A DNA stretch of 42,383 nucleotides from UBA1081 sp045636025 (GCA_045636025.1 JAZTWP010000043.1:1-42383); one strand, 5' to 3'; positions 1-8,226 are shown, counted from the stretch's first letter. Notes: a model not told the origin generated them from the sequence alone. Numbers and translations are program-made.

Positions 1-140
1 AGGGGCGATGATTCATCGCCCGGCACGAAAGTGCTTTTCCGTAAGGAAAATTAACGGCAAAGCCGTTCTGCTGCGCAGCGGGCGTTAGATTAACGCCCCT
101 ACAAGCTTTATTTTAATTTCTGCGAATAAATTATTGTTTA
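1..140. repeat. Structured dispersed repeat, copy 1 (left end cut by window edge)
   Basis: This is a string of small hairpins: a 9-bp palindromic stem GGGCGATGA/TCATCGCCC; GCAC-GAAA-GTGC; TTTTCC-GTAA-GGAAAA; ACGGC-AAA-GCCGT; the palindrome GCTGCGCAGC; and GGGCGTTA-GAT-TAACGCCC. The right border shows CGCCCCTAC (94-102), TTAATTTCTGC (113-123) and TAAATTATTGTTTA (127-140). The same blocks recur in the copy at 3032-3233. The element ends one base before the GGAGG ribosome site of the next gene. No coding potential is seen. Confidence 0.85.
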
Positions 141-151
141 CGGAGGTTTAT

Positions 152-1783
152 ATGAAAAGAATAATATCTTTGATTTTCATATTTGCATTGATAATGTCTG
201 TTTTTTCCTCCTGCAAGGAAGAGGAAACGGAAACACAGCTTTATTATCCCGTAACAGAAGATTTTTCTTGTATTGACCCTCAGATAGCTTCGGGTGAATC
301 ATCAAAACTTATTGCATACAACTGTTTTGAAGGTCTTGTAAGAATTGATGAAGACGGTGAAATCGTTTCTGCAGGTGCAGACAGCTGGACTGTATCTGAC
401 GATTCACTAACATATACATTCAGTCTGCGTCAGGATGCGAAATGGTATCTTACAAACACATCAAAAGAAGAAATGAGTGACAGTGACCCTGAAAAATCAA
501 GAATCCCTGCTGATTTTGATACAAGAGTCACAGCCAAGGATTATGTTTTCGGTCTCAGACGTGCCGTGAATCCCGAAACAGGTGCGGCAGACGGTAAATA
601 TCTTGCTTCAATCAAAAATGCAAGTGAAATTCTTGCAGGTAAAATGCTTGCTGAAGAGCTTGCTGTTGAGGCTGTTGATGATTACACACTCAGAATCACA
701 CTTTCTCAGGCAGACCCCAATTTTCTTTACTATCTCACAAGACTTGCGGCAATGCCTTGTAATGAACAGTTTTTCAATGCCTGCCGCGGAAGATACGGGC
801 TTGCAATGGAATATATGCTTTGCAACGGTGTGTATATGGTTTACCGCTGGACAGAAGGTTCTGTCATAAGACTTGAAAAAAATCCTCTTTATACGGGTAA
901 ATCTACGGCTCAGAATGACAGAGTATGGGTTTATTATGTTGAAGACGCAACAACGGTTGCTTCAAAAATAGAAAAGGGTACTTACGATGCAGGTTATGTG
1001 TCAGCTTATGACTCTGTTCAGTTCAGAGACAAGGAAGGTTTCTCAATGACTTCAAGAAATGATGTTCTCTGGGGTTATTGGTTCAACTGCGCATCAACGG
1101 ATTTTGCAATAACAGACCTTCGTCTGGCTTTTGCAAGCGTAACAGATAAAAGTATGCTTACAGCAGCTGAATATATAGAAGGCAAAACAGAAAGAATACT
1201 TCTGAGTTCACTTTCTCCCTATTATGACTATTCACCTACAGCGGTTGAATACAGCGAGGAAAAGGCGGCATCATATTTCTCAAGCGCAACGGCAAATAAT
1301 GAAGATGTGCTGACTTCTCTTACTGTAAGTGTTCTTACAACAGAAGATTTTGCAGAAGGTGTAACAAAACAGATTCAGCTCTGGCAGAGAGTTTTCGGTC
1401 TTGATGTCAAGATTGATATTCAGACCAGAGAAACTGCAATTGAAATGCTCAGTTCAGGCAATTATCAGATTGCATTTCTTCCCATGACGGTAACGGCAAC
1501 AAATACTGCAGAATATTTCAGAACATTTATGTCGTTGTCAGATTATAATGTTGCAGGGTATAGTAATTCTAATTACGATGAACTTATAAACTCATTGTCA
1601 GGCACTATGTCAGAGCAGCAGAAGACAGAAGTTTACAAAAGCTGTGAACAGTCGCTGATTTCTCATGCTGTCGTTGTACCCGCATTCACCGAAGCATCAT
1701 ATTTTGTAACAGGTAAAGGAGTTTCAGGCATATATTCTTTCTCAGAAAGTGAAGTATATTTCAGAAACGGTATTTTAGCATAA
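152..1783 (+). CDS. Peptide/solute-binding lipoprotein of an ABC importer (SBP family 5, OppA/DppA-like)
   Basis: The product (543 aa) is predicted to be an extracellular lipid-anchored receptor that hands peptides or similar solutes to an ABC importer. A hydrophobic signal segment (residues 4-20) ends in a lipobox with SVFSSC, so Cys would be lipidated. The rest has the family-5 layout: an N-terminal part with FEGLVRIDEDG and a TYTFSLRQDAKW block, a conserved YVFGLRRAVNP block, and a C-terminal domain with SNSNYDELI. The ATG at 152 is chosen because GGAGG lies at 142-146; an in-frame TTG at 134 lies inside the upstream repeat. No permease or ATPase gene is adjacent, so it is an orphan receptor here. 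The DUF1015 gene follows after 13 bases and is probably co-transcribed. Substrate is not predictable. Confidence 0.88.
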   Translation: MKRIISLIFIFALIMSVFSSCKEEETETQLYYPVTEDFSCIDPQIASGESSKLIAYNCFEGLVRIDEDGEIVSAGADSWTVSDDSLTYTFSLRQDAKWYLTNTSKEEMSDSDPEKSRIPADFDTRVTAKDYVFGLRRAVNPETGAADGKYLASIKNASEILAGKMLAEELAVEAVDDYTLRITLSQADPNFLYYLTRLAAMPCNEQFFNACRGRYGLAMEYMLCNGVYMVYRWTEGSVIRLEKNPLYTGKSTAQNDRVWVYYVEDATTVASKIEKGTYDAGYVSAYDSVQFRDKEGFSMTSRNDVLWGYWFNCASTDFAITDLRLAFASVTDKSMLTAAEYIEGKTERILLSSLSPYYDYSPTAVEYSEEKAASYFSSATANNEDVLTSLTVSVLTTEDFAEGVTKQIQLWQRVFGLDVKIDIQTRETAIEMLSSGNYQIAFLPMTVTATNTAEYFRTFMSLSDYNVAGYSNSNYDELINSLSGTMSEQQKTEVYKSCEQSLISHAVVVPAFTEASYFVTGKGVSGIYSFSESEVYFRNGILA

Positions 1784-1796
1784 AGGAGTATTTTTA

Positions 1797-3035
1797 ATGT
1801 CAGTTTTAAGACCTTTCAGGGCAATCCGTCCTGCAAAAGAAAATGCTGCAAAAGTTGCAGCTCTTCCTTATGACGTTATGAACAGTCAGGAAGCAAAAGA
1901 AATGGTAAAAGGAAATCCTTTGTCATTCCTTCACGTTGACAAGGCAGAAATAGACCTTCCCGAAGATACTTATATATATGATGAAAAAGTTTATCTCAAA
2001 GCAAGAGAAAATCTTGACAGACTCAGCACAGACGGTATCTGCATTCAGGACGAAACACCCTGCCTTTACATCTACCGTCAGATAATGCACGGCAGAGCAC
2101 AGACAGGTATTGTAGGCTGTGCATCAATTGATGATTACATCAATAACATTATCAAGAAACACGAATTCACAAGAGCAGACAAAGAGGCAGACAGAATCAA
2201 TCACGTTGACTACTGCGATGCAAACACAGGCCCCATTTTTCTCACTTACAGAGGTAATGACGCTGTTGACGCAATTGTGAACAAGTATGTTGCAACTGCT
2301 CCCGAATATGATTTTGTAACAGAAGACGGAATCACAAACACAGTATGGGTTGTAAGTGATGATAGTGATATCAGCACACTTTCAGCTGCATTTGAAAAGA
2401 TTCCTGCACTTTATATTGCAGACGGTCATCACAGAGCAGCTTCAGCAGTCAGAGTCGGTCTCAAGCGCCGTGAAGCAAACCCCGGTTTTGACGGAACGGA
2501 AGAGTTCAATTTCTTCCTTGCTGTTTATTTCAAGAGCGAAGACCTTGCAATTATGGATTACAACCGTCTTATTGCAGATTATAACGGCAAAACAAAAGAT
2601 GAACTTCTCAGTGAAATTTCAGAGAAGTTCGATATAGAAAAGAAAGACGCAATTTATCATCCCGAAATGAAGCATACATTCGGTATGTACATTGATAAAG
2701 AGTGGTACAAGCTTACCGCAAAGAACGGCACATTTGATGAATCAGACCCCGTTGACAGACTCGATGTTTCTATTCTTCAGAACAATGTTATAAATCCTGT
2801 TTTCGGTATTGAAGACCCCAGAACAGACAAGAGAATCGATTTCGTAGGCGGTATCAGAGGGCTTGAGGAGCTTGAAAGAAGATGCACAATTGATATGCAG
2901 ATTGCATTTTCAATGTTCCCCACAACACTCGATGACCTTATGGACATTGCAGATGCAGGCAAGGTTATGCCTCCCAAATCAACATGGTTTGATCCCAAAC
3001 TCCTTAGCGGACTTTTTATTCACAAACTCAGATAA
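1797..3035 (+). CDS. DUF1015 family protein
   Basis: The product (412 aa) is a cytoplasmic protein without signal or membrane segments. The start LRPFRAIRP, the following AALPYDVMN and the block IADGHHRAASAVRVG (about residues 206-220) are hallmarks of DUF1015, a widespread family whose members often sit near serine-biosynthesis genes. The conserved GHHR block resembles a ParB/sulfiredoxin-like nucleotide site, so a kinase-like role is possible but unproven. A GGAG site lies 8-10 bases before the ATG. It probably shares a transcript with the upstream binding protein, although I see no functional link. The stop codon TAA lies inside the outermost inverted repeat of the element beginning at 3032. 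Confidence 0.9.
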   Translation: MSVLRPFRAIRPAKENAAKVAALPYDVMNSQEAKEMVKGNPLSFLHVDKAEIDLPEDTYIYDEKVYLKARENLDRLSTDGICIQDETPCLYIYRQIMHGRAQTGIVGCASIDDYINNIIKKHEFTRADKEADRINHVDYCDANTGPIFLTYRGNDAVDAIVNKYVATAPEYDFVTEDGITNTVWVVSDDSDISTLSAAFEKIPALYIADGHHRAASAVRVGLKRREANPGFDGTEEFNFFLAVYFKSEDLAIMDYNRLIADYNGKTKDELLSEISEKFDIEKKDAIYHPEMKHTFGMYIDKEWYKLTAKNGTFDESDPVDRLDVSILQNNVINPVFGIEDPRTDKRIDFVGGIRGLEELERRCTIDMQIAFSMFPTTLDDLMDIADAGKVMPPKSTWFDPKLLSGLFIHKLR

Positions 3036-3233
3036 ACAATAATTTATCGAAGCAGAAATTAATTGATATATCGTAGGGGCGATGATTCATCGCCCGGCAC
3101 GAATGTGCATTTTCCGAAGGAAAATAAAACGGCAGAGCCGTTATTGTTCGCTTGCTCACAATCGGGCGTTAGATTGACGCCCCTACAAGCTTTATTTTAA
3201 TTTCTGCAAACATTTTATTAAATTATTGTTTAT
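3032..3233. repeat. Structured dispersed repeat, copy 2 (complete, about 202 bp)
   Basis: The element has nested inverted repeats: an outer 15-bp pair (3032-3046 and 3219-3233, ATAAACAATAATTTA and its complement), a middle 11-bp pair GCAGAAATTAA (3052-3062) with TTAATTTCTGC (3197-3207), and an inner 9-bp pair GTAGGGGCG (3073-3081) with CGCCCCTAC (3178-3186). Inside are hairpins at 3077-3095, 3097-3108, 3109-3125, 3129-3141, 3143-3162 (weak) and 3164-3182. Compared with copy 1 the stems are kept while most changes fall in loops. No ORF or transposase is present; it resembles a MITE or a REP/BIME-like element. It may also end transcription of the upstream gene pair. Confidence 0.88.
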
Positions 3234-3241
3234 AAAAAATT

Positions 3242-3263
3242 CTCCCCACTTTGTAGTGAGGAG
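3242..3263 (-). terminator. Rho-independent terminator of the GH5 gene
   Basis: A stem of about nine pairs with one mismatch (CTCCCCACT with AGTGAGGAG, loop TTGT) is followed on the minus strand by a T-rich tract (3234-3241). It lies 8 bases after the minus-strand stop. A T-run on the plus side (3267-3273) suggests it may also work in the other direction. Confidence 0.75.
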
Positions 3264-3271
3264 TTGTTTTT

Positions 3272-4786
3272 TTATTCAAGACCTTCCATATGGTCCATAT
3301 AGCTGAAGCCTTCGCCTTCAAATGTGATTTTAACATCGTGCTTGCCGATACCTGTTGTGATTTTGATGATTGATGTTTCGTCATCGAGTTTTTCGATTTC
3401 GTATACACCGTCTGTATCAACAGATGTAATGGGCTTGTGTGCAAAAATCTCTGTGGGTACGGAGAATTCTTTTTTCTGCTCATATGAAAGAGAGAATGTG
3501 TTTTCTCTTCTGTCGTGATTGTAGGAGATTATATTGCCCGTAACAGCTCTGGGATAAGGTCTCTTGAGAACAAGACCGAGAGGTGATTCCATAAGACCGT
3601 CAAAATATGCCCAGTAGGTGTTGCTCCACTTGTTTGAGTCAAAGAGATTGAGAAGGAATTCGATGTGGTGAAGCCACTCGGTACCCTCTGAGAATCCGCC
3701 CCACTCACCGACAAGTACGGGAATATTGAGGTTTTCATCCTGCTCTTTTTTTCTCTGGGCAAAAATTGATTCAACTCTGCCGCTGTTTGCGTATTTGTAA
3801 GCAGGAGTATCGACCATCAGGTCATAAGCGTGGGGAGCAAAAAGCTGATTCGGTTCTTTTTTGCCGTCAACAGTAATGGGCGTAACTGCACATTTTATGC
3901 CGAGGTTTGAGTAGTAGCTGTTTTCAATAAAAAGAATGGGATCCTTTGAAACTTTACGGATTTCTTTTGCCGCAGAGTTGAGGAATGGCATATATTTGTC
4001 TCTGTCAAACTTGTTGACGATGGGAGCTGCCTTGTTTACTATTTCATTGAAAACGTCTGCTTTATACTGGTCAAGCACGTGAATAGCTCTGCCTTTTGTG
4101 AGCACTTCTTTAATCATTTTTGACTTCTTGATACGGGAGTCAGTTATTGTCTGACCTACAAGAGATGCAATAAGTTTTACAAATGTTTTTCCGCCGTCTG
4201 AGCCGAGGAAAGGTTCATTCATGACATCGTAACCGAAAAGTGCGGGATGACCGTCAAACTTTGCGGCAATATGTTTCCACATATCAATATAAGCTGTCTG
4301 AACAAGGTAGTTGTTAAGCCAGAAGTTATCAAATGCGTGGTGAACAGCTTTGCTTATAAAATAGCTCTCTGCCCACACAAGCTTGGGATTTGTGTATTTG
4401 TATCCGTCTGTGTAGCAAGCCCAGGCAGGTGCACCGTCTCCGGGGCCGTTACCCCAGCCTGAATAAAGGTCCTGATGCATATCAATGTAAGCATAGATTC
4501 CTGCTTCGTGACACTTGTCAAGCATTTTCATAACAGCGTCAAGATACTCTTCGTTGTATTTGCCTTTTTCGGGTTCAACTGCTTCCCAGGTAATACCGAG
4601 ACGGATGATATTCATACCGGAAGACTTGAATTTTTCGAGTCTGCCGTCAGTCCACTCATATTCAAAATCTCTCTTGCCTGTTTCGGGATTAAAACACCCC
4701 TTATCACAGACATTTATGCCGTGAAAAATTCTTTCTCTGCCGTATTCATCAACAAGGACTTTGCCTTCTGCACGGATTTTTTCCAT
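3272..4786 (-). CDS. GH5 glycoside hydrolase, endoglycoceramidase-like
   Basis: The product (504 aa) is a clan GH-A retaining glycosidase. The N-terminal block IFHGINVCDKG and the block DMHQDLYS followed by GDGAPAWA (about residues 102-123) are typical of endoglycoceramidases, which release the whole glycan from ceramide. The acid/base Glu is in FGYDVMNEPF (about residue 192) and the nucleophile Glu in VLVGEWGGF (about residue 362). A C-terminal beta domain follows. Unusually there is no signal peptide: the protein begins MEKIRAEGKVLVDEYG, with GAGGTGA a few bases before the ATG, so it should be cytoplasmic. It is a single-gene unit with its own terminator, divergent from the dockerin gene. 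Other GH5 activities, such as steryl-glucoside or simple beta-glucoside hydrolysis, remain possible. Confidence 0.85.
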   Translation of the reverse strand: MEKIRAEGKVLVDEYGRERIFHGINVCDKGCFNPETGKRDFEYEWTDGRLEKFKSSGMNIIRLGITWEAVEPEKGKYNEEYLDAVMKMLDKCHEAGIYAYIDMHQDLYSGWGNGPGDGAPAWACYTDGYKYTNPKLVWAESYFISKAVHHAFDNFWLNNYLVQTAYIDMWKHIAAKFDGHPALFGYDVMNEPFLGSDGGKTFVKLIASLVGQTITDSRIKKSKMIKEVLTKGRAIHVLDQYKADVFNEIVNKAAPIVNKFDRDKYMPFLNSAAKEIRKVSKDPILFIENSYYSNLGIKCAVTPITVDGKKEPNQLFAPHAYDLMVDTPAYKYANSGRVESIFAQRKKEQDENLNIPVLVGEWGGFSEGTEWLHHIEFLLNLFDSNKWSNTYWAYFDGLMESPLGLVLKRPYPRAVTGNIISYNHDRRENTFSLSYEQKKEFSVPTEIFAHKPITSVDTDGVYEIEKLDDETSIIKITTGIGKHDVKITFEGEGFSYMDHMEGLE

Positions 4787-4893
4787 TTCTTCACCTCAAA
4801 AATAAATAATTATCTGATGTACAATTATAACTGATTTTATTTGGTTATGTTATTAATTATATCATCATTTTTCTTCTGTTGCAATAATAAATT

Positions 4894-4922
4894 GACAAAC
4901 AAATTTATTTTTGATACTATAT
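4894..4922 (+). promoter_or_regulatory. Predicted sigma-A promoter of the dockerin/azlCD unit
   Basis: TTGACA at 4894-4899, a 17-base spacer and TACTAT at 4917-4922. A TATAAT overlaps at 4920-4925. The ATG is at 4941, so the leader would be very short. Confidence 0.6.
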
Positions 4923-4940
4923 AATAAAGAGGCGATAACA

Positions 4941-5615
4941 ATGAAAAAATTACAGTCTGTTTTATTATCAATAATAATGCTTTTTGCTTTTTGCAACATT
5001 GCATCTGCAACAAGCTACAGAGAACCGGTTGACGGAATCAAGATGAAACCGGGTCTTAATCCCGTTGTAAAATTCATTGATGGTGACAAATACGAATATA
5101 CCCTCTATGCTGTTGAAATGGACGGTATCACAAACGGTGATTTCTCTTTTATTTATACTGAAAACATCGTTTTTGAGTCATTCAAGGCGAGAGGCGATTT
5201 TGATATGTGCATCACTCATGATGCAGGTGACAGACTTAACGTATCATTTATAAATGAAGAGCCTGACTCAAGAGAAGCATTCAAACTTTTCACAATAACA
5301 TTTTCATACACAGGTGAGCCTACATATCCTGACGTGAAGGTCACTCACATTGCAGGCACATATATGAAGTCTGTTTCAGATGTTGTTTTTGTGAATGACA
5401 AAGGTGATGTAATCTCCGTTAAAAAAGGTGATGTGGACCTTAACGGCACAATCAATGCATCAGACGCCCGCCTTGCACTCAGACACAGTGCACAACTTGA
5501 AAAGCTTTCTTCTGCACAGCTTAAAAATGCAGATGTGAATGCGGACAACGCAGTAAATGCACTTGATGCAAGACTTATACTGCGAGTTTCTGCAAGTATT
5601 GATAAAGGATTCTGA
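4941..5615 (+). CDS. Small secreted protein with cohesin-like domain and C-terminal type I dockerin
   Basis: The product (224 aa) has a signal peptide (residues 1-24, cleavage after ASA), a beta-rich middle part (about 30-145) that could be a short cohesin-like or carbohydrate-binding fold, and a clear dockerin at about 160-218. The dockerin has the two calcium-binding halves GDVDLNGTINASDARLALR and ADVNADNAVNALDARLILR. Dockerins bind cohesins on scaffoldins or surface proteins, so this protein probably joins a cell-surface assembly. No catalytic domain is visible. The ATG at 4941 follows an AAGAGG site. The AzlC start codon lies two bases after its stop, so the three genes form one transcript although their functions look unrelated. 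Confidence 0.82.
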   Translation: MKKLQSVLLSIIMLFAFCNIASATSYREPVDGIKMKPGLNPVVKFIDGDKYEYTLYAVEMDGITNGDFSFIYTENIVFESFKARGDFDMCITHDAGDRLNVSFINEEPDSREAFKLFTITFSYTGEPTYPDVKVTHIAGTYMKSVSDVVFVNDKGDVISVKKGDVDLNGTINASDARLALRHSAQLEKLSSAQLKNADVNADNAVNALDARLILRVSASIDKGF

Positions 5616-5617
5616 TA

Positions 5618-6328
5618 ATGAATAAAAACGGATTAATAAAGCGGTCATTTCTGGCCGCTTTTCCATATACAATCCCGATTCTTGCGGGGTTTCTTTTTCT
5701 CGGTATAACCTACGGAATATATATGAATGTGTCGGGTTTCGGGTTCGTTTATCCGATGCTTACAAGTATACTTGTTTTTGCAGGGTCAGCGGAATTTATT
5801 CTTGTAAATATGCTTCTCGGTGTATTTGACCCTATTCAGACATTTCTGATGATTCTGATGATAAATGCAAGACATCTTTTTTACGGTATTTCTCTGCTTG
5901 AAAAATATTCGGGCACGGGGATAAAAAAGCTTTATCTTATTTTCGGAATGTGTGATGAAAGTTTTTCAATAAACTGTTCTGTTGATATCCCCGAAAGCAC
6001 TGATAAAGGCTGGTTTATGTTTTTCGTGACAATTCTTAATCAGTCATATTGGGTTCTTGGTGCGACATTGGGCGGAATTTTCGGCTCTTTTATAAGTTTT
6101 AATACAGAAGGTCTTGATTTTGCAATGACAGCAATGTTTGTTGTTATTTTTCTGGAACAACTTCTGAAAGAAAAAAATCATATAAGCTCTGCACTCGGAA
6201 TCATTCTGCCTGTTGTTTCACTTCTTATTTTCGGAGCAGACAAATTCATCATTCCTGCTATGCTTTTGATTTTTGCTGCACTTCTTCTGCTTCGCAAACC
6301 CCTTGAGAAAGGCGGTGCGGCAGTATGA
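5618..6328 (+). CDS. azlC: AzlC family branched-chain amino acid exporter, large subunit
   Basis: The product (236 aa) is a polytopic inner-membrane protein with several hydrophobic segments and the family block FLGITYGIYMNVSGFG near the N-terminus, then NARHLFYGISLLEKY and MCDESFSI. AzlC with its small partner AzlD exports branched-chain amino acids (and analogues such as 4-azaleucine). Length and order fit the family. It follows the dockerin gene with almost no gap and overlaps azlD by four bases (ATGA), so the two subunits are translationally coupled. No azlB-like regulator is adjacent. Confidence 0.92.
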   Translation: MNKNGLIKRSFLAAFPYTIPILAGFLFLGITYGIYMNVSGFGFVYPMLTSILVFAGSAEFILVNMLLGVFDPIQTFLMILMINARHLFYGISLLEKYSGTGIKKLYLIFGMCDESFSINCSVDIPESTDKGWFMFFVTILNQSYWVLGATLGGIFGSFISFNTEGLDFAMTAMFVVIFLEQLLKEKNHISSALGIILPVVSLLIFGADKFIIPAMLLIFAALLLLRKPLEKGGAAV

Positions 6329-6651
6329 CAATAAATCAGCAGATAATAACGATTTCAATGGCTGTGCTGGCAACGGTGTTGACAAGATTTCTGCCGTTTA
6401 TTATTTTTCCCGCAGGCAAAGAAATGCCGAAAATTATAAAATATCTGGGCAAAGTACTGCCGGCGGCAGTGTTTGGTTTTCTTGTGGTTTTCTGCCTTAA
6501 AAACGTTGAAATCCTTTCAGGTTCACACGGCATACCGGAACTTATTTCAGTTGCTGTCGTGGTGATACTTCATTTATGGAAAAGACAGATGCTTCTGTCA
6601 ATTCTTGGCGGAACGGTATTGTATATGATTCTTGTTCAGCTTGTTTTCTGA
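6325..6651 (+). CDS. azlD: AzlD family small subunit of the branched-chain amino acid exporter
   Basis: The product (108 aa) is a small hydrophobic protein with about four membrane segments. The block LTRFLPFIIFP near residue 20 and the overall length match AzlD. It starts within the azlC stop (ATGA overlap) and should form the transporter with AzlC in the membrane. No strong terminator hairpin is visible behind it before the next promoter at 6668. Confidence 0.9.
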   Translation: MTINQQIITISMAVLATVLTRFLPFIIFPAGKEMPKIIKYLGKVLPAAVFGFLVVFCLKNVEILSGSHGIPELISVAVVVILHLWKRQMLLSILGGTVLYMILVQLVF

Positions 6652-6667
6652 AATTTTAATTTTCTGA

Positions 6668-6696
6668 TTGAAAAGTATAATTTAATATGTTATATT
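6668..6696 (+). promoter_or_regulatory. Predicted sigma-A promoter of the secreted hydrolase gene
   Basis: TTGAAA at 6668-6673, a 17-base spacer and TATATT at 6691-6696, upstream of the ATG at 6726. Confidence 0.6.
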
Positions 6697-6725
6697 TATA
6701 AAAAAAAGTGATGGGAGAATTTTCT

Positions 6726-8171
6726 ATGAAACGAATCTTAAAATCTTCACTCAGCATTCTTCTTACATTCATTATTGCTTTTTCTGTGGTGATTATTCCC
6801 TCTGCAGAAGAATCAATGATTGTTGACGGCAAATGTACCTGCGGCGAAGAGCCTGAAATCTATGTTGCAGCTCTCGGCAGTGCAACACTTTATCTCAATG
6901 CCGGCACAGAAGATGAAAAAGTCATTTTCAGACCTGAAACAAGTGCTTATGTATCACTTATCGGTCAGCTTATCGGACCTCTTTTCTCTCTTGTTATGAC
7001 AAAGGATTACGATGCATTTACAGATAAGCTTATTCCTGCTGTTGACAGCGTTTTCGGTGCTCTTGCAAACGATGAGGAAGGCAACTCAACACCTGAAGTC
7101 ACAACAAAGGAAGAACTTCCCACAGATCCCACACACGGTGCTGAGGGTAATTACTATTTCGGTTATGATTTCCGTGCAGATCCCCTTGTTGTTGCAGATG
7201 ATCTTAACACATACATCAATCACGTTCTTGAACTCACAGGCCACGAAAAAGTAAGACTCCGTGCATCATCAATGGGCGGCGTTATGACAATGGCATATCT
7301 CTACAAATACGGTGAAGCTAAAGTTAAGTCAGTTATTTTCCAGTGCTGTCCTCTTCAGGGTACTGCAGTTGCAGGTGACCTTTTCAACGGCAGAATCGAA
7401 ATAACAGCAGAAGCAGTTTACCGTTATGCACAGACAGCGCTTCCCTCTCTTCTCGACGGATTTGCAGAAAAGCTTGTTCTCGGTCTTGTTGATGCGCTTT
7501 ACAACAGCGGTTTCCTCGGCAATGTTCTCAATATGGTACAGCCCATTCTTGATAACTGTGCTCCCAGAGTATTTGATGAACTTCTCATTCCCGTATTTAA
7601 GTCAAACTGCGGTATCTGGTCTTTTGTTCCTGATGAATATTACGAAAGCGCAAAAGAATTTATGCTCGGTGACGAACCCAACGAAGTTCTTCTTCAGAGA
7701 ATTGATGAATACCACTACAATGTTCAGCAGAAGGCAGGGGATATTCTCAATGGTCTTCTTGACAGCGGTGTACCCGTAATGATTCTTGCAGGCACAAGCA
7801 TTCAGAGAACTCCTCTTGTTCCCACAAGCAAGAATGACTCAGACGGAACAGTTGATACAAAGTATGCATCAGTAGGCGGCACAATTGCTCCTATTTGCGA
7901 AACACTCGGTGAAGATTATGTTCAGGCTTGCGACTGCGGTCACAACCACATTTCACCTGACAACAGAATTGATGCTTCAACTTGTCTTCTTCCCGAAAAC
8001 ACATGGTTCGTTACTCCTATGCTTCACAGCACAACTCACGACGGCCACGGTGAACTTTATGACTGGTTCTATGCAAATGATGATGAAGGCGTGAATATCT
8101 GGTCAAATCCTGATTATCCTCAGTTCCTTGAGAATGATATTGATAATCAGAAACTTCTTCCTCAGAAATAA
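6726..8171 (+). CDS. Secreted alpha/beta hydrolase, lipase-like (paralog of 36834-38597)
   Basis: The product (481 aa) has an N-terminal signal peptide (about residues 1-28). The nucleophile elbow is ASSMGG with Ser182 the likely catalytic serine, in the setting VRLRASSMGGVMTMAYLY; the first Gly of the classical GxSxG is Ala. A following block with GDLFNGRIEI and a large helical insertion resemble the paralog at 36834. Near the C-terminus both proteins carry HNH-(I/L)-SPD, D-A-(S/T)-T and LLP-x-x-TWF, which may include the catalytic Asp and His regions. It is a single-gene unit with its own promoter and terminator. The ATG at 6726 follows GGGAG; GTG 6708 and ATG 6711 are in frame but would put the ribosome site inside the gene. 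Substrate unknown; an acyl ester is likely. Confidence 0.72.
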   Translation: MKRILKSSLSILLTFIIAFSVVIIPSAEESMIVDGKCTCGEEPEIYVAALGSATLYLNAGTEDEKVIFRPETSAYVSLIGQLIGPLFSLVMTKDYDAFTDKLIPAVDSVFGALANDEEGNSTPEVTTKEELPTDPTHGAEGNYYFGYDFRADPLVVADDLNTYINHVLELTGHEKVRLRASSMGGVMTMAYLYKYGEAKVKSVIFQCCPLQGTAVAGDLFNGRIEITAEAVYRYAQTALPSLLDGFAEKLVLGLVDALYNSGFLGNVLNMVQPILDNCAPRVFDELLIPVFKSNCGIWSFVPDEYYESAKEFMLGDEPNEVLLQRIDEYHYNVQQKAGDILNGLLDSGVPVMILAGTSIQRTPLVPTSKNDSDGTVDTKYASVGGTIAPICETLGEDYVQACDCGHNHISPDNRIDASTCLLPENTWFVTPMLHSTTHDGHGELYDWFYANDDEGVNIWSNPDYPQFLENDIDNQKLLPQK

Positions 8172-8184
8172 ATGCGAAAATAAA

Positions 8185-8220
8185 GGCTGAACGGAAAATT
8201 CCGTTCAGCCGATTTTTTTT
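8185..8220. terminator. Bidirectional terminator between convergent genes
   Basis: An 11-bp perfect stem (GGCTGAACGGA with its complement, 8185-8210) is followed by eight T on the plus strand (8213-8220) and by TTTATTTT on the minus strand. It ends both the hydrolase gene and the minus-strand gene at 8227. Confidence 0.9.
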
Positions 8221-8226
8221 GAATTC

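Noticed and set aside
134..151. An upstream TTG start for the solute-binding lipoprotein
   Set aside because: It lies inside the repeat element and before the GGAGG site; the ATG at 152 gives a proper lipoprotein signal.
1..3233. A composite transposon formed by the two element copies
   Set aside because: No transposase is seen, target duplications are not visible and the left copy is cut by the window, so mobility as a unit is not supported.
4475..4834. Plus-strand ORFs of 119 and 69 codons
   Set aside because: They are antisense shadows of the GH5 gene and have no ribosome sites.
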